This document shows, one piece after another, positions 19,227 to 27,808 of a stretch of DNA of 64,000 nucleotides. How positions within the stretch are numbered: the first letter of the stretch is position 1; each line of letters opens with the position of its first letter. Position numbers and translations under genes: made by a program. Origin of the DNA: Thermohalobaculum sp039030715. Its GTDB lineage: Bacteria > Pseudomonadota > Alphaproteobacteria > Rhodobacterales > Rhodobacteraceae. The stretch is from NCBI GenBank assembly GCA_039030715.1, contig JBCCDU010000010.1, positions 1-64,000 on the forward strand, read 5' to 3'. A model generated the notes under the pieces. It was not told where the DNA came from and ran no database searches. It saw only the letters and a program-made list of their open reading frames with translations.

Positions 19227-19234
19227 CAACCGTA

Positions 19235-19259
19235 CCCCGCCATCGGTGCGATGGCGGGG
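19235..19259 (+). terminator. Bidirectional terminator-like hairpin
   Basis: A perfect 10-bp stem, CCCCGCCATC and GATGGCGGGG, with a GGTGC loop lies between the RTX gene (ending 19226) and the convergent haloperoxidase gene (ending 19284). The tail on the plus strand is only weakly T-rich (ATGTTTGCC), so efficiency is uncertain. The position between two converging genes supports a terminator role. Confidence 0.6.
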
Positions 19260-19283
19260 ATGTTTGCCGGTATCTTCACGCCG

Positions 19284-21383
19284 TCAGAGGTCTTCCGACA
19301 GCTCCGCCCCACTGACATGGCGCAGCCACCAGTCATTGGGCTGCACCGGGGCGCCATCGCGGTCCATGACCGACAGGGAGGGGCACGAGCCGCCCTCGCC
19401 CGAGATCGTGACCAGATCGCCGTCGAAGGATTTGAACGTGCTCTCAACCGTCTCGCCATAGGTCGGCGCCTGCTCCAGCAGGATCCCCGTGGCGATCCGC
19501 TCTCCCATCCGCAGGCTGTCGTAATAGTCCGAGTAATAGTGGACCCCGGCCATGTTCCGCCCGATGGAGATATTGGCCGCCAGCTTGTCCAGTTCTCCCT
19601 GGACGGTCAGCTTGTCCTTGAACTTCCTGTCCTTGGTCAGCTTGCTGCCATCCGCGGTGGGCACATAGACGATCGGCTTGCCGTCGCCATCGCAGAGCGG
19701 GCGTTCCACATGGCTGTCGCAATCCTCGAACATCTCGAAGAACGCCTTCAGCATGGTGACGCAGCCGCCCGCTACCGTCGCATGTCCCGCGCCATAGGCT
19801 GGATGCATGGGCGAGCCTTCGGGGAAGGCCATCGGCAACAGCAGGTTGCAGGTGTTGAACGCATCCGGCTTGACGCCCTTGGGCAGGCAGCCCTTGCCAT
19901 CGCATTTTACGTTGCGCATATCGACCATCGCCGCGCCGTTCTGACCGGCATTGTGCTTGATGATCGCCTCCTGTATCTCCTTGGGGATCTCGCCCAGCGA
20001 CTTGTGGAAGGCGGGACCGGCACAGCCCAGCTTCTCGCTGATGCCGAGGCACGAGAGGGTGAAACGCCCGCCCATTACCTCGGGCCGCGCCCGGCGGTGA
20101 TAGTTGAACTTCTGCCGGCGCACCGCCTTCAGGCACCGCGTCGCGACCTCGCAGACCAGGCTGAGGATATGCGGCCCGCCAAAGGTGGCAAACGCATCCC
20201 GGTTGCCCGACGGGCTGGGCTCCGGAAAGCCTTTCGAGGCCGGTATCCCCATCGCCAGCATGATCAGGCAGGCATTCAGATAGGCTTCGTACAGCGCATC
20301 GAAATGCACATAGGTCGCCAGATCGCGCGGCGTGGTGATGAAGCGGCGCTGCTCCTCGAACTGATCCGCCCCCCTGGTGTTCGCCCCGTTCTGCACATCC
20401 AGCCAGGAACACCAGTCGGTCATGTAGTCCAGGCAGTTCTTGTGGCTGAGCGTACGCTGATCGATGATCAGCGAGCCATAGGGGATGAACCCGTCCTGAA
20501 GGTCGAAGCTGGCCTGTTTCTGCGGGAAGTTGGATTTGTTGTTGCCCTTGCAGGCCAGCGAATCCGCACCGATCAGCATGAATTGCGAGATATAGGGCCC
20601 GACCAGCGCCCCCTTGGTCGATCCCCTGAACGCCGTCGCGGGCGTCAGCTTGCCGTCGGGCGAAAGGGTCCGCCCAAAGCGACGGTTCCGCTCGAACTGG
20701 TTGAGGCCCGTCTCGTCCGTCATATGCGGGGTCGAGGAGCAGACCTCCTTGCCCGAATAGAACGGCATCTTGTTCAGCGCATCGACGACCTGCTTGGCCG
20801 ACAGGATCGCCTCGCCCGGTTTCTCGGTCGAGGGGCAGAGCTTCTTGCCGCCCCCCTGGCAAATCTCGGTGAACGGGACATCGCGCAGCAGGGCCAGGCC
20901 ATAGACCTCGGCCATCTCGGCGGCCAGTTCGGACGAGCCGACACGCGGGGCGGGCGCCATGCCCACGGCGCCGGCATCCGGCCCCTGAAGCTCATAAATA
21001 TGCCCCGCACGCGGGCTTTCCCAGGACCGCCACGCAACCTTCTGCTTGCCGCCGCAGGTGATCTTGGTCGGGCAGTTGAACTTCACATCGCGGTCTTTAG
21101 CGGTGCGGACGCCCTTCTCGAACCGGGTCCGGTCGGGCGCGTTGATCGCCTCGACGAAACACCTGTAGTCGTCCGCATCGTCCAATACACCGCATTCGTC
21201 ATGCAGCAGGCCCTTGGTGAAATTCGCGGGGTATTGAGGACCGTGATCGTTCTCTTCCTGATTGGTGCGCGTCTGTGCCTGGGGCGAAAGGCGCGAGATC
21301 TCGGTGGCCAGGTCCCGGACCCGTTTGGCCTCGCGGGCACGTTCCGAACCCGCAGGATCAGGCTCTGCAAAAGGCAGTTTCAT
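19284..21383 (-). CDS. Vanadium-dependent haloperoxidase
   Basis: A 699-aa enzyme of the vanadate haloperoxidase/PAP2 fold, which uses H2O2 to oxidise halides to hypohalous acid. Active-site elements appear in order. KFNYHRRARPE supplies Lys425 and Arg433. HPAYGAGHAT supplies the acid-base His534, with Ala in place of the Ser found in the algal SGH motif. NISIGRNMAGVHYYSDYYD supplies Arg609 and the vanadate-ligating His615. The sequence is bromoperoxidase-like; halide preference cannot be read from it. Numerous cysteines (for example CQGGGKKLC, CDGKGC) could form disulfides, yet no signal peptide is evident. The start at MKLPFAEPD has a GGAG site 6 nt upstream. It lies head-to-tail against the RTX gene, so a shared extracellular role is possible. 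Confidence 0.88.
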   Translation of the reverse strand: MKLPFAEPDPAGSERAREAKRVRDLATEISRLSPQAQTRTNQEENDHGPQYPANFTKGLLHDECGVLDDADDYRCFVEAINAPDRTRFEKGVRTAKDRDVKFNCPTKITCGGKQKVAWRSWESPRAGHIYELQGPDAGAVGMAPAPRVGSSELAAEMAEVYGLALLRDVPFTEICQGGGKKLCPSTEKPGEAILSAKQVVDALNKMPFYSGKEVCSSTPHMTDETGLNQFERNRRFGRTLSPDGKLTPATAFRGSTKGALVGPYISQFMLIGADSLACKGNNKSNFPQKQASFDLQDGFIPYGSLIIDQRTLSHKNCLDYMTDWCSWLDVQNGANTRGADQFEEQRRFITTPRDLATYVHFDALYEAYLNACLIMLAMGIPASKGFPEPSPSGNRDAFATFGGPHILSLVCEVATRCLKAVRRQKFNYHRRARPEVMGGRFTLSCLGISEKLGCAGPAFHKSLGEIPKEIQEAIIKHNAGQNGAAMVDMRNVKCDGKGCLPKGVKPDAFNTCNLLLPMAFPEGSPMHPAYGAGHATVAGGCVTMLKAFFEMFEDCDSHVERPLCDGDGKPIVYVPTADGSKLTKDRKFKDKLTVQGELDKLAANISIGRNMAGVHYYSDYYDSLRMGERIATGILLEQAPTYGETVESTFKSFDGDLVTISGEGGSCPSLSVMDRDGAPVQPNDWWLRHVSGAELSEDL

Positions 21384-21627
21384 AACAGTCTCCATCGCAA
21401 CTGAACTCGGTGCCATCCGGGACTGCGCCTGCCTCAGCATCGCTTGGGGGAGTGTCCCGGAATGGCACAGAAATGCTCCGCTAAAGGTGATGGATTCGCT
21501 GTAAGAAGCCGCACAGCCAAAACCCGCAATCCGTGCTGTGGTCCGAGTCGCCTGCCATGTGGTGAAAATGCCGGCCAGGCCGCTGGAATGTCTGAAGATC
21601 CGTTGCGCCGGGGCTGGAAAACAGAAC

Positions 21628-21657
21628 GATCGCGCCAGCCGGTGGACTGGCGCGATC
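21628..21657 (-). terminator. Terminator-like hairpin after the flotillin relic
   Basis: An 11-bp perfect stem (GATCGCGCCAG and CTGGCGCGATC) with an 8-nt loop lies 20 nt past the stop of the minus-strand flotillin remnant. Read in that direction it is followed by GTTCTGTTTTCC, a T-rich tail. This fits an intrinsic terminator. The rest of 21384-21676 shows no gene and no other clear signal. Confidence 0.65.
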
Positions 21658-21676
21658 CGGATCGGGTGATCGCGGC

Positions 21677-22972
21677 TCAGGCGTTCGGTGTCGGGGGCGG
21701 GGTTTCGGCCTCGCCCGAGGTTTCGGGGTCCGCGGCAAGGCCTTCCTGCGTGGCGACGATCCCGGCCAGGCCGCTTTCCAGGCTGATGCCGACTTCCTCG
21801 CCCAGCTTCTTCAGCGCGGGCAACTGCACGGCCATGGCGCCGATCGCATCGACCGCCTGGGTCACCGGGCTGCCGCCAGGGCCGGATGCCGCACCGGGCG
21901 TGCCGCCCCCGCCCAGGCCGGAGACCTGGTGGATCTTGATCGAGTCGATCTTCTCCGCCGGTTTGACCATCTGGGCCACGATATCGGGCAGCGCATCCAG
22001 GCGCGCGAGTTGCACTTTCATCGCGGCGATTTCGGCCGAGATCGCGTTTTCCGCGTCTACCAGCGCCCGGGTGCCCTCGGCTTCGGCCAGCTTGTCGGCC
22101 TTTTTCGCCTCGGCCTGGATCTTGATCGCGTCGGCCTTCGCGGTGGCTTCCTCTCGCACCGCTTCGGCGCGGTCTGCGGCGGCGTCTTTCTCGGCGGTGG
22201 CTTCCAGCCGGATGCGGGTCGCCAGTCGCTCCGCCTCGCGCTGGGCGTCGATCAGGGCGATCTGCTTGGTCCGCTCGGCCTCGGCCACTTCGCGGGCAGT
22301 GGCGATCGCCTCGGCGGACTTGGCGGCTTCGGCGCGCGCGGTATCGGCCGAGGCGCGGGCGCGGCTCTCCTCCTCCGACTTGGTTGCAATGACGATCTGG
22401 CGTTCCTGATCGGCCACCTCGATCTGGCGCTCCTTGGCGATCTCGGCGGCGCGGATCGTTTCTTCGCGCGCAATTTCCGAGGCGCGGATCTCGCGTTCCT
22501 TGGCGATCCGTGCCTGTTCGGCTTCCTGCTCTGCCTGGGCGCGGCGTCTTGCGATCTCGGCCTCCTGCGCCGCTCGCAGGGTCTCGATCTCCTGGGTCTG
22601 CGCGATTTCCGCCTCGCGTTCCTCGCGATCGATCTGCAGCTTGCGCTTGGCGGCCTCCATCGCGGCCTGGCGCACCGCGGTGTCGGCTTCGGCATCGATC
22701 AACGCGCGCTTCTTCTTGGAATCCGCGATCACTTAGGCCAGTTGGCGCATCCCCACCGCGTTGAAGGCGTTATTCTCGTACAGGCTCTCGAACGGCGTCT
22801 GGTCCAGCCCAAAATCTCCATCGCCCCCCATCAGCGAGCCACCGACCATCGTCAGCGCCAGTTCGATGGCCAGCATGCCTGCCACGATGCCCAGAGCGAT
22901 GGCGAAAGGCAGCGATTGCGGGGCGAGCAGAATGTCCAGTGGTGTCAAATAGCCTCTCCAAAAACGCGGCAT
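21677..22972 (-). pseudogene. Deletion fusion of a YqiJ-like gene to the C-terminal half of flotillin, with in-frame TAA
   Basis: The first stretch encodes a YqiJ/NfeD-like membrane N-terminus (DILLAPQSLPFAIALGIVAG, then a GGSLMGG turn). It passes directly into a flotillin sequence from LDQTPFESLYENNAFNAVGMRQLA onward. The flotillin SPFH domain and the rest of YqiJ are missing, as expected from one deletion joining two neighbouring genes. A TAA at 22733-22735 then interrupts LA-E-VIADSKKKRA, replacing a Glu. After it, 351 residues of flotillin coiled coil (EAEIAQTQEIETLRAAQEAE and similar) and the Gly/Pro-rich tail are intact. A TTG at 22948 with a GGAGAGG site is the best start; 22972 is the first ATG. 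The relic could still make a short membrane peptide and, by restart at GTG 22732, a free coiled coil. Confidence 0.75.
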
Positions 22973-23048
22973 ATTGCCAAATAAGCCATATTTCGCGTGA
23001 TAATGTCAATTTCGACATATATAGTGTTAGATAACGAGAACTTTAAGA

Positions 23049-23312
23049 GTGTTGGGGTCGATTTTGATCCGAAGACAACAGATCTCCGCCGCCCGCGCGC
23101 TGCTCGGCTGGTCCCGTCAGGACCTGGCCGACCGTACCGGCGTATCGCTGCGTACCGTCGCACGATACGAGAGTGGCGAGGGCGATATCACAACCTCCAA
23201 ACTCGACCGGTTGGAGGACGCCCTGCTCGGCGAGGGCATCGATTTCATCAATGGCGGCGTGACGTTGGAGCGGTTGAAGCGCCAGCGGCGCCCCGCACCG
23301 CCCGAGGCGTGA
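23049..23312 (+). CDS. XRE-family transcriptional regulator
   Basis: A small (about 87 aa) DNA-binding protein made almost wholly of one Cro/CI-type helix-turn-helix: ISAARALLGWSRQDLADRTGVSLRTVARYESGEG, followed by a short C-terminal helix with LEDALLGEGIDFINGG. This single-domain form is common in alphaproteobacteria. It is divergent from the yqiJ-flotillin relic, and the AT-rich gap 22973-23048 between them probably holds both promoters. The start is uncertain: GTG at 23049 or TTG at 23064 (before IRRQQISAARA). Targets unknown. Confidence 0.75.
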   Translation: MLGSILIRRQQISAARALLGWSRQDLADRTGVSLRTVARYESGEGDITTSKLDRLEDALLGEGIDFINGGVTLERLKRQRRPAPPEA

Positions 23313-23404
23313 AAATGCGACCGACTGCATAGACGCGCCCCCTCCCATCCGTTAACTTTTCTCCGAATGCCGCAGGCGCGTGAGTTGCGTAGAAGGAGAA
23401 TATT

Positions 23405-26125
23405 GTGCCCCAGATTTCAGCCAATCAGTCCGTTTCATTCGATCGCGACACGTTTCGACTGATCCTTGAAGAGAATACCACCTACACGCTCACGCTGAAT
23501 TCCGGCGGCAATATCATCAGCCAGGAGCTTTTGCTCTTCAGCCAGGACGAGCGGGGCCTCAGCGAGTTCTTCCTGCCCTATATCGGCCTGGGGGATGCGG
23601 GGTTCGACCGGGGCACGATCACGACGACATTCACCACCGTGCCGGGGCGCGACTATTTCGTCTCGTTCACCGGCGACAGTTTCGGCGATGCCGACTATAC
23701 GATCGAGCTGACCGAGATCGAGGACGACGCGCCGGACAACGAAACGACGACCCTGTCGCTCGCCCTCGGCGAAAGCCTGTCCGGCCTGTTCGAGACGGTC
23801 AGCGACCGCGACTGGATCCGCCTCGACACCGCACCGAACCAGAGCTTCCTGCTGAGTTCGAATTTCGGGTTCTTCAATGCCGGCCTGGCGGTGATCGGGA
23901 TCGACGATGCGACCGGCGAGCTGGTCTCGGGCCCCGATTTCGGCTTCGGCACCGGCGGGACCGACGATGCGCTCGCGTTTTCCACTCTTCCCGGGGTGAC
24001 CTATTACGCGGTCGTCAACAATCTCGGTCAATTGCTGCCCTTCAACGACGATCTCGACTGGGTGCTGAACCTGACCGCGCTGCCGAACGATGCGCCGAAC
24101 AACGCGACGACGACGCTGGAGGTCGCCGATGGCGAGACCCTGACCGTCCCGTTCGAGGCGCGCTCGGACACCGATTGGGTGCGCCTGGATGTAACCGCCG
24201 GTGACAGCTACGCGTTTTCGGTCGATCCCACCAACCCGCTGGTGCCGGGTATCCCTTCGCATCAGTTGCTGAAGGTCGATCCGGCGACCGGGCAGATCGT
24301 GGACTCCAACGACCCGGTCGTGCCGGGCGCCTCGATCCTGGTCGGATCGCGCACATTCACGGCCGAGGCCGGGTTCGACTATTACGTCCGCCTGTTCGGC
24401 GATGCGTCCGGGGGCCTCTATGAAGTCTCGCTGTCGAGTTTCGCCGATGACGCGCCGGACAACATCTCCACCCCGCTCACCCTGACGCTGGACAACGATG
24501 TCAGCGGTCAGACGGACAGCGATTTCGAGCTGGACTATGTGCGCTTGGATCTGTCGCCCGGCGCCTCCTACATCATCGAGGGGTTCCGCGCCGTCGATGG
24601 CGAGGCGATCACCACTGTCGCCGATGTCAGCTTCTCGATTGTGTCGAGCGCCGAGCCCTCTGGCGAGGCCTTCGGGCGCCCCGCCCAATTCGGCCTGTTC
24701 AGCAACGTGCTGCAGGGCTTCGGCGATGTCGGCGATGGCCGGCTGGACTATACCGTCGATGCGACGGGCGAGCTGATCCTCTCGCCCGAGGCAGGCGTCG
24801 ACTATTTCGCCGTGGTCGAACGGCGCAGCAGCTTCAACGGCGAATACCTGCTGACTGCACGCGAGGCGCCGACCGACACGCCGGACAACGCCAATACCCA
24901 GGTCGCGATCGTGCCCAACAGCACCATCCTGGGCCTGTTCGAGAGCAGGGAAGACCAGGACTGGGTGCGCATCGATGTCGAACCGGGCGAGACGGTGATG
25001 CTGCAACTGCGCGACTCGCTCGGCACTTCGCTCAGCGTCTATGCGGTGGACAACGAGGATGGTTCGGTCGAGCAGGTGTTTACCGGTGGCTTGAACCCGT
25101 TCAGTGACCGCACCGCCGCCGCCCAGGCCGTGGTCACGGGGCGGGAGGATGCGACCCTCTACATCCAGGTCACCAACAATCGCGGCGTCCAGACCACGAC
25201 CTACACGCTGTCCTCGACCCCGATCGAGGACGACGTACCCGATGCGCCGAACGATGACTTCGTGCTGTTCGCGGCCGACAGCACGGAGGGCACCAACGAT
25301 GTGGACTCTCTGACCGGGTCCAGCGCCGCGGATGTCCTCAACGGGCAGGGCGGCAATGACCGGATCTCGGGCCTCGGCGGTGATGACACGCTGGCGGGCG
25401 GCGCGGGGGACGACCGGCTGATCGGCGGCGGGGGCAATGACGACCTGATCGGCGGATCGGGCGATGATGTGCTGCTGGGCGGCATCGGCGGGGACCTGCT
25501 GGATGGCGGCGCCGGGCGCGACACGGCCAGCTATGCCGGCTCCTCGAGGCGCAATGTGGCCGATCTGCAGGGCAGCAATGCGGGCGAAGGCGACGCGGCA
25601 GGCGACCGTTTTCGCCGTGTCGAGGATCTGGAGGGCGGCAATTTCATCGACGTCCTGTTCGGCGATGCAGGCGACAATCTGGTGCGCGGCGGGCGCGGGG
25701 CCGACCGGGTGGCCGGACGCGCGGGCGACGACACGCTGGATGGCGGGGTCGGCTTCGACAAGCTCTATGGCAATGCGGGCCAGGACATCATGACCGGCGG
25801 CGGCGGCAATGACCGCTTCATCTATTTCCGCGAGAGCGATAGCCGCGCGGGCAGCGCGACCCGCGACCGCATCACCGATTTCGACGCGGGCGACCGGATC
25901 GAGCTCAGCCGCCTGGATGCGGATACGACCTCGGGCGGGAACCAGGCTTTCGACTTCATCGAACGCGCCGGGTTCTCCGGCACGGCGGGCGAGCTGCGGT
26001 TCTTCACCTCCGCCGGCAGCAATCTCACGCTGATCCAGGCGGATACCGATGGCGATGCCAGCAGCGATTTCGAGATCCAGTTGACCGGCCTGGTCGATCT
26101 GGTTGCGGGTGACTTCGTGCTCTGA
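23405..26125 (+). CDS. Secreted RTX protein with pre-peptidase-like domains
   Basis: A 906-aa acidic exoprotein. Residues about 1-620 are a series of five or six PPC-like beta-sandwich repeats, each with a D-x-D-W/Y-x-R-L/I-D core (DRDWIRLD, DTDWVRLDV, ELDYVRLDL, DQDWVRIDV) and separated by EDDAPDN/ADDAPDN linkers. Residues about 640-720 hold RTX nonapeptides (GGNDRISGLGGDDTLAGGAGDDRL). The last 180-190 residues closely match the C-terminus of the RTX protein at 14622, ending LVDLVAGDFVL. There is no Sec signal, so type I secretion is likely. The start is GTG at 23405 with a strong AAGGAGA site 5 nt upstream. No protease or other catalytic domain is recognisable. Confidence 0.85.
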   Translation: MPQISANQSVSFDRDTFRLILEENTTYTLTLNSGGNIISQELLLFSQDERGLSEFFLPYIGLGDAGFDRGTITTTFTTVPGRDYFVSFTGDSFGDADYTIELTEIEDDAPDNETTTLSLALGESLSGLFETVSDRDWIRLDTAPNQSFLLSSNFGFFNAGLAVIGIDDATGELVSGPDFGFGTGGTDDALAFSTLPGVTYYAVVNNLGQLLPFNDDLDWVLNLTALPNDAPNNATTTLEVADGETLTVPFEARSDTDWVRLDVTAGDSYAFSVDPTNPLVPGIPSHQLLKVDPATGQIVDSNDPVVPGASILVGSRTFTAEAGFDYYVRLFGDASGGLYEVSLSSFADDAPDNISTPLTLTLDNDVSGQTDSDFELDYVRLDLSPGASYIIEGFRAVDGEAITTVADVSFSIVSSAEPSGEAFGRPAQFGLFSNVLQGFGDVGDGRLDYTVDATGELILSPEAGVDYFAVVERRSSFNGEYLLTAREAPTDTPDNANTQVAIVPNSTILGLFESREDQDWVRIDVEPGETVMLQLRDSLGTSLSVYAVDNEDGSVEQVFTGGLNPFSDRTAAAQAVVTGREDATLYIQVTNNRGVQTTTYTLSSTPIEDDVPDAPNDDFVLFAADSTEGTNDVDSLTGSSAADVLNGQGGNDRISGLGGDDTLAGGAGDDRLIGGGGNDDLIGGSGDDVLLGGIGGDLLDGGAGRDTASYAGSSRRNVADLQGSNAGEGDAAGDRFRRVEDLEGGNFIDVLFGDAGDNLVRGGRGADRVAGRAGDDTLDGGVGFDKLYGNAGQDIMTGGGGNDRFIYFRESDSRAGSATRDRITDFDAGDRIELSRLDADTTSGGNQAFDFIERAGFSGTAGELRFFTSAGSNLTLIQADTDGDASSDFEIQLTGLVDLVAGDFVL

Positions 26126-26134
26126 GCGGGGTCT

Positions 26135-27808
26135 TCAGTCCTTGCGGCTGAACAGGTCCTTGCGCAGCGTGTTCAGCGCGGTCGGGTCGATCTTCACATG
26201 GATCAGGCCCGGGCCGTCGCCCTGCAACGCCTGCGCGAGGGCGTCGCGCAGCGCCTCCGGGGTTTCGGCCCGCCATCCCTGGGCACCGCAAAGCCGGGCG
26301 AACTCGTCCAGCGGAAGGCCGTCGATCTCGGCCCCGATCAGACGGCCGCCAAAGAACTCCTGCTGATAGGCTTTCTCGGCCCCCCAGGCGCAATTATCCA
26401 GAACCACGGCGATCACGCCCAGCCCGTGCTGCACGGCGGTCTTGACCTCGGCCATGGTATACCCGAAGGCGCCATCGCCCATCACAGCTACCACCGGGCG
26501 CCCCGGCGCCGCCGCCTTGGCACCCAGGGCAGCGGCATAGCCAAAGCCGACCAACCCGAAATCCAGCGGCGTGATCAGGCCCGGGCTTTCGTAATGCGCC
26601 AGCCGGTCGGCGGCCTGCAGGCAGGCATTGCCGGTATCCAGCGTGACGATTGCGGTCCTGGGCAGGGCCGCGCGAATCTCGGCCAGCGCGCGGCGCGGAT
26701 GCATCGGCTGGGCCTCGTCCGCCGCCTCGCCCTGACGTTCGGCGGCCAGGCTTTGCAGATCCTGTTGGAACTGCGCCCGCCAATCGGCCCAGCGCGCCGG
26801 GTCCAGACCGTCCAGGTCGGCAATGGCGCGCGCGCTCTCGACCGCATCGGCCTGCATCGCGACCTCGACCGGGAAGTAGCGCCCCACGGCGGAGGCTTCG
26901 ATATCGATCTGCGCGATCCGGGCATCGGCCGAGATATAGTCGTGGCTGAGGAAGGTGGAGTTAAAGGCCAGCCGCGCGCCGATGGCCAGGATCGCGTCCG
27001 CATCGCGCGTCAGGCCGCTTGCCACGCGATTGCCGCGCGGCCCGCCCTGACCCGCGAACAGCGCATGGCCATGGGGCATCACATCCGCATGGCCGGTGGA
27101 GGCGACGACGGGGATCTGCAACCGCTCTGCCAGGTCCACCAGCGCGGTCGAGCCCGCGGCGGATTTCAGCCCGCCGCCCGCGATGATCACGGGACGCTCC
27201 GCACGGCCCAGCATCGCGGCCAGCGCCTCCAGATCCGCAAGGCCGGGCGGGCCCGCGCGGGCGATGCGGATCGGGCCTGCCTGCGGCACCGCGCACGCCG
27301 CCGCGAACAGATCGCGCGGCACGTGCAGCACCACCGGCCCGCGCCGCCCGCTCATCGCCAGACGGATCGCATCGCGCAGCATCTCCGCCAGCCGCGCGGG
27401 CTCGGTCACCAGGATCGAGCGTTTGCAGATCGGCGCGAACAGTGCGACCTGATCGATCTCCTGAAACGTGTCCTTGCCCAGATCCGCCCGGCTGATCGCC
27501 CCGGCGATGACCACCAGCGGGGCGTAGGCCAGATGCGCCTCGGCCACCGCGGTCACCAGATTGACGACGCCGGGTCCGGCCTGTGCGCCCAGAACGATGC
27601 CGGGGCCGCCGGTGACACGGGCATGGGCATCGGCCATATGCCCCGCCGCCCGTTCGTCGCGCGCGCCGATATAGGCGATGTCGCCGTCCCGGTGGATGGC
27701 ATCGTAAAGCTCCAGCATCGAGCCGCCCAGCAGCCCGAAAACCGTCTTGACCCCCGCACCCTTCAGGACGCGATAGACCGCCTCGCCGCCCGTGATCGTC
27801 TCACTCAT
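26135..27808 (-). CDS. Thiamine-pyrophosphate-dependent enzyme (acetolactate synthase-like)
   Basis: A 557-aa protein with the three-domain layout of the ALS/oxalyl-CoA decarboxylase/sulfoacetaldehyde acetyltransferase family. The N-terminal Pyr domain has the activating Glu in GARDERAAGHMADAHARVTG. A central domain follows. The C-terminal PP domain carries the TPP motif GDGAFGYTMAEVK, ending at VVLDNCAWG. No small regulatory subunit adjoins, which argues against branched-chain amino acid synthesis. It is the last gene of a three-gene operon (MttB-like, demethylase-like flavoprotein, this gene), and its ATG overlaps the TGA of the gene before it. It probably handles a two- or three-carbon keto-acid or aldehyde left after demethylation, but the substrate is unknown. 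Confidence 0.83.
   Translation of the reverse strand: MSETITGGEAVYRVLKGAGVKTVFGLLGGSMLELYDAIHRDGDIAYIGARDERAAGHMADAHARVTGGPGIVLGAQAGPGVVNLVTAVAEAHLAYAPLVVIAGAISRADLGKDTFQEIDQVALFAPICKRSILVTEPARLAEMLRDAIRLAMSGRRGPVVLHVPRDLFAAACAVPQAGPIRIARAGPPGLADLEALAAMLGRAERPVIIAGGGLKSAAGSTALVDLAERLQIPVVASTGHADVMPHGHALFAGQGGPRGNRVASGLTRDADAILAIGARLAFNSTFLSHDYISADARIAQIDIEASAVGRYFPVEVAMQADAVESARAIADLDGLDPARWADWRAQFQQDLQSLAAERQGEAADEAQPMHPRRALAEIRAALPRTAIVTLDTGNACLQAADRLAHYESPGLITPLDFGLVGFGYAAALGAKAAAPGRPVVAVMGDGAFGYTMAEVKTAVQHGLGVIAVVLDNCAWGAEKAYQQEFFGGRLIGAEIDGLPLDEFARLCGAQGWRAETPEALRDALAQALQGDGPGLIHVKIDPTALNTLRKDLFSRKD

Noticed and set aside
17904..19229. Long minus-strand open frames opposite the RTX genes, and similar long shadows opposite many genes
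   Set aside because: High GC content gives long open antisense frames; the predicted proteins have no family features and the plus-strand genes explain the sequence.
3530..22740. Reassignment of TAA or a systematic base-call error at CCGAAGTG
   Set aside because: TAA ends many genes here in the normal way (for example gcvP and phage-like elements at their expected ends), and CCGAAGTG is intact at 5883-5890, so neither idea explains the two TAA lesions by itself.
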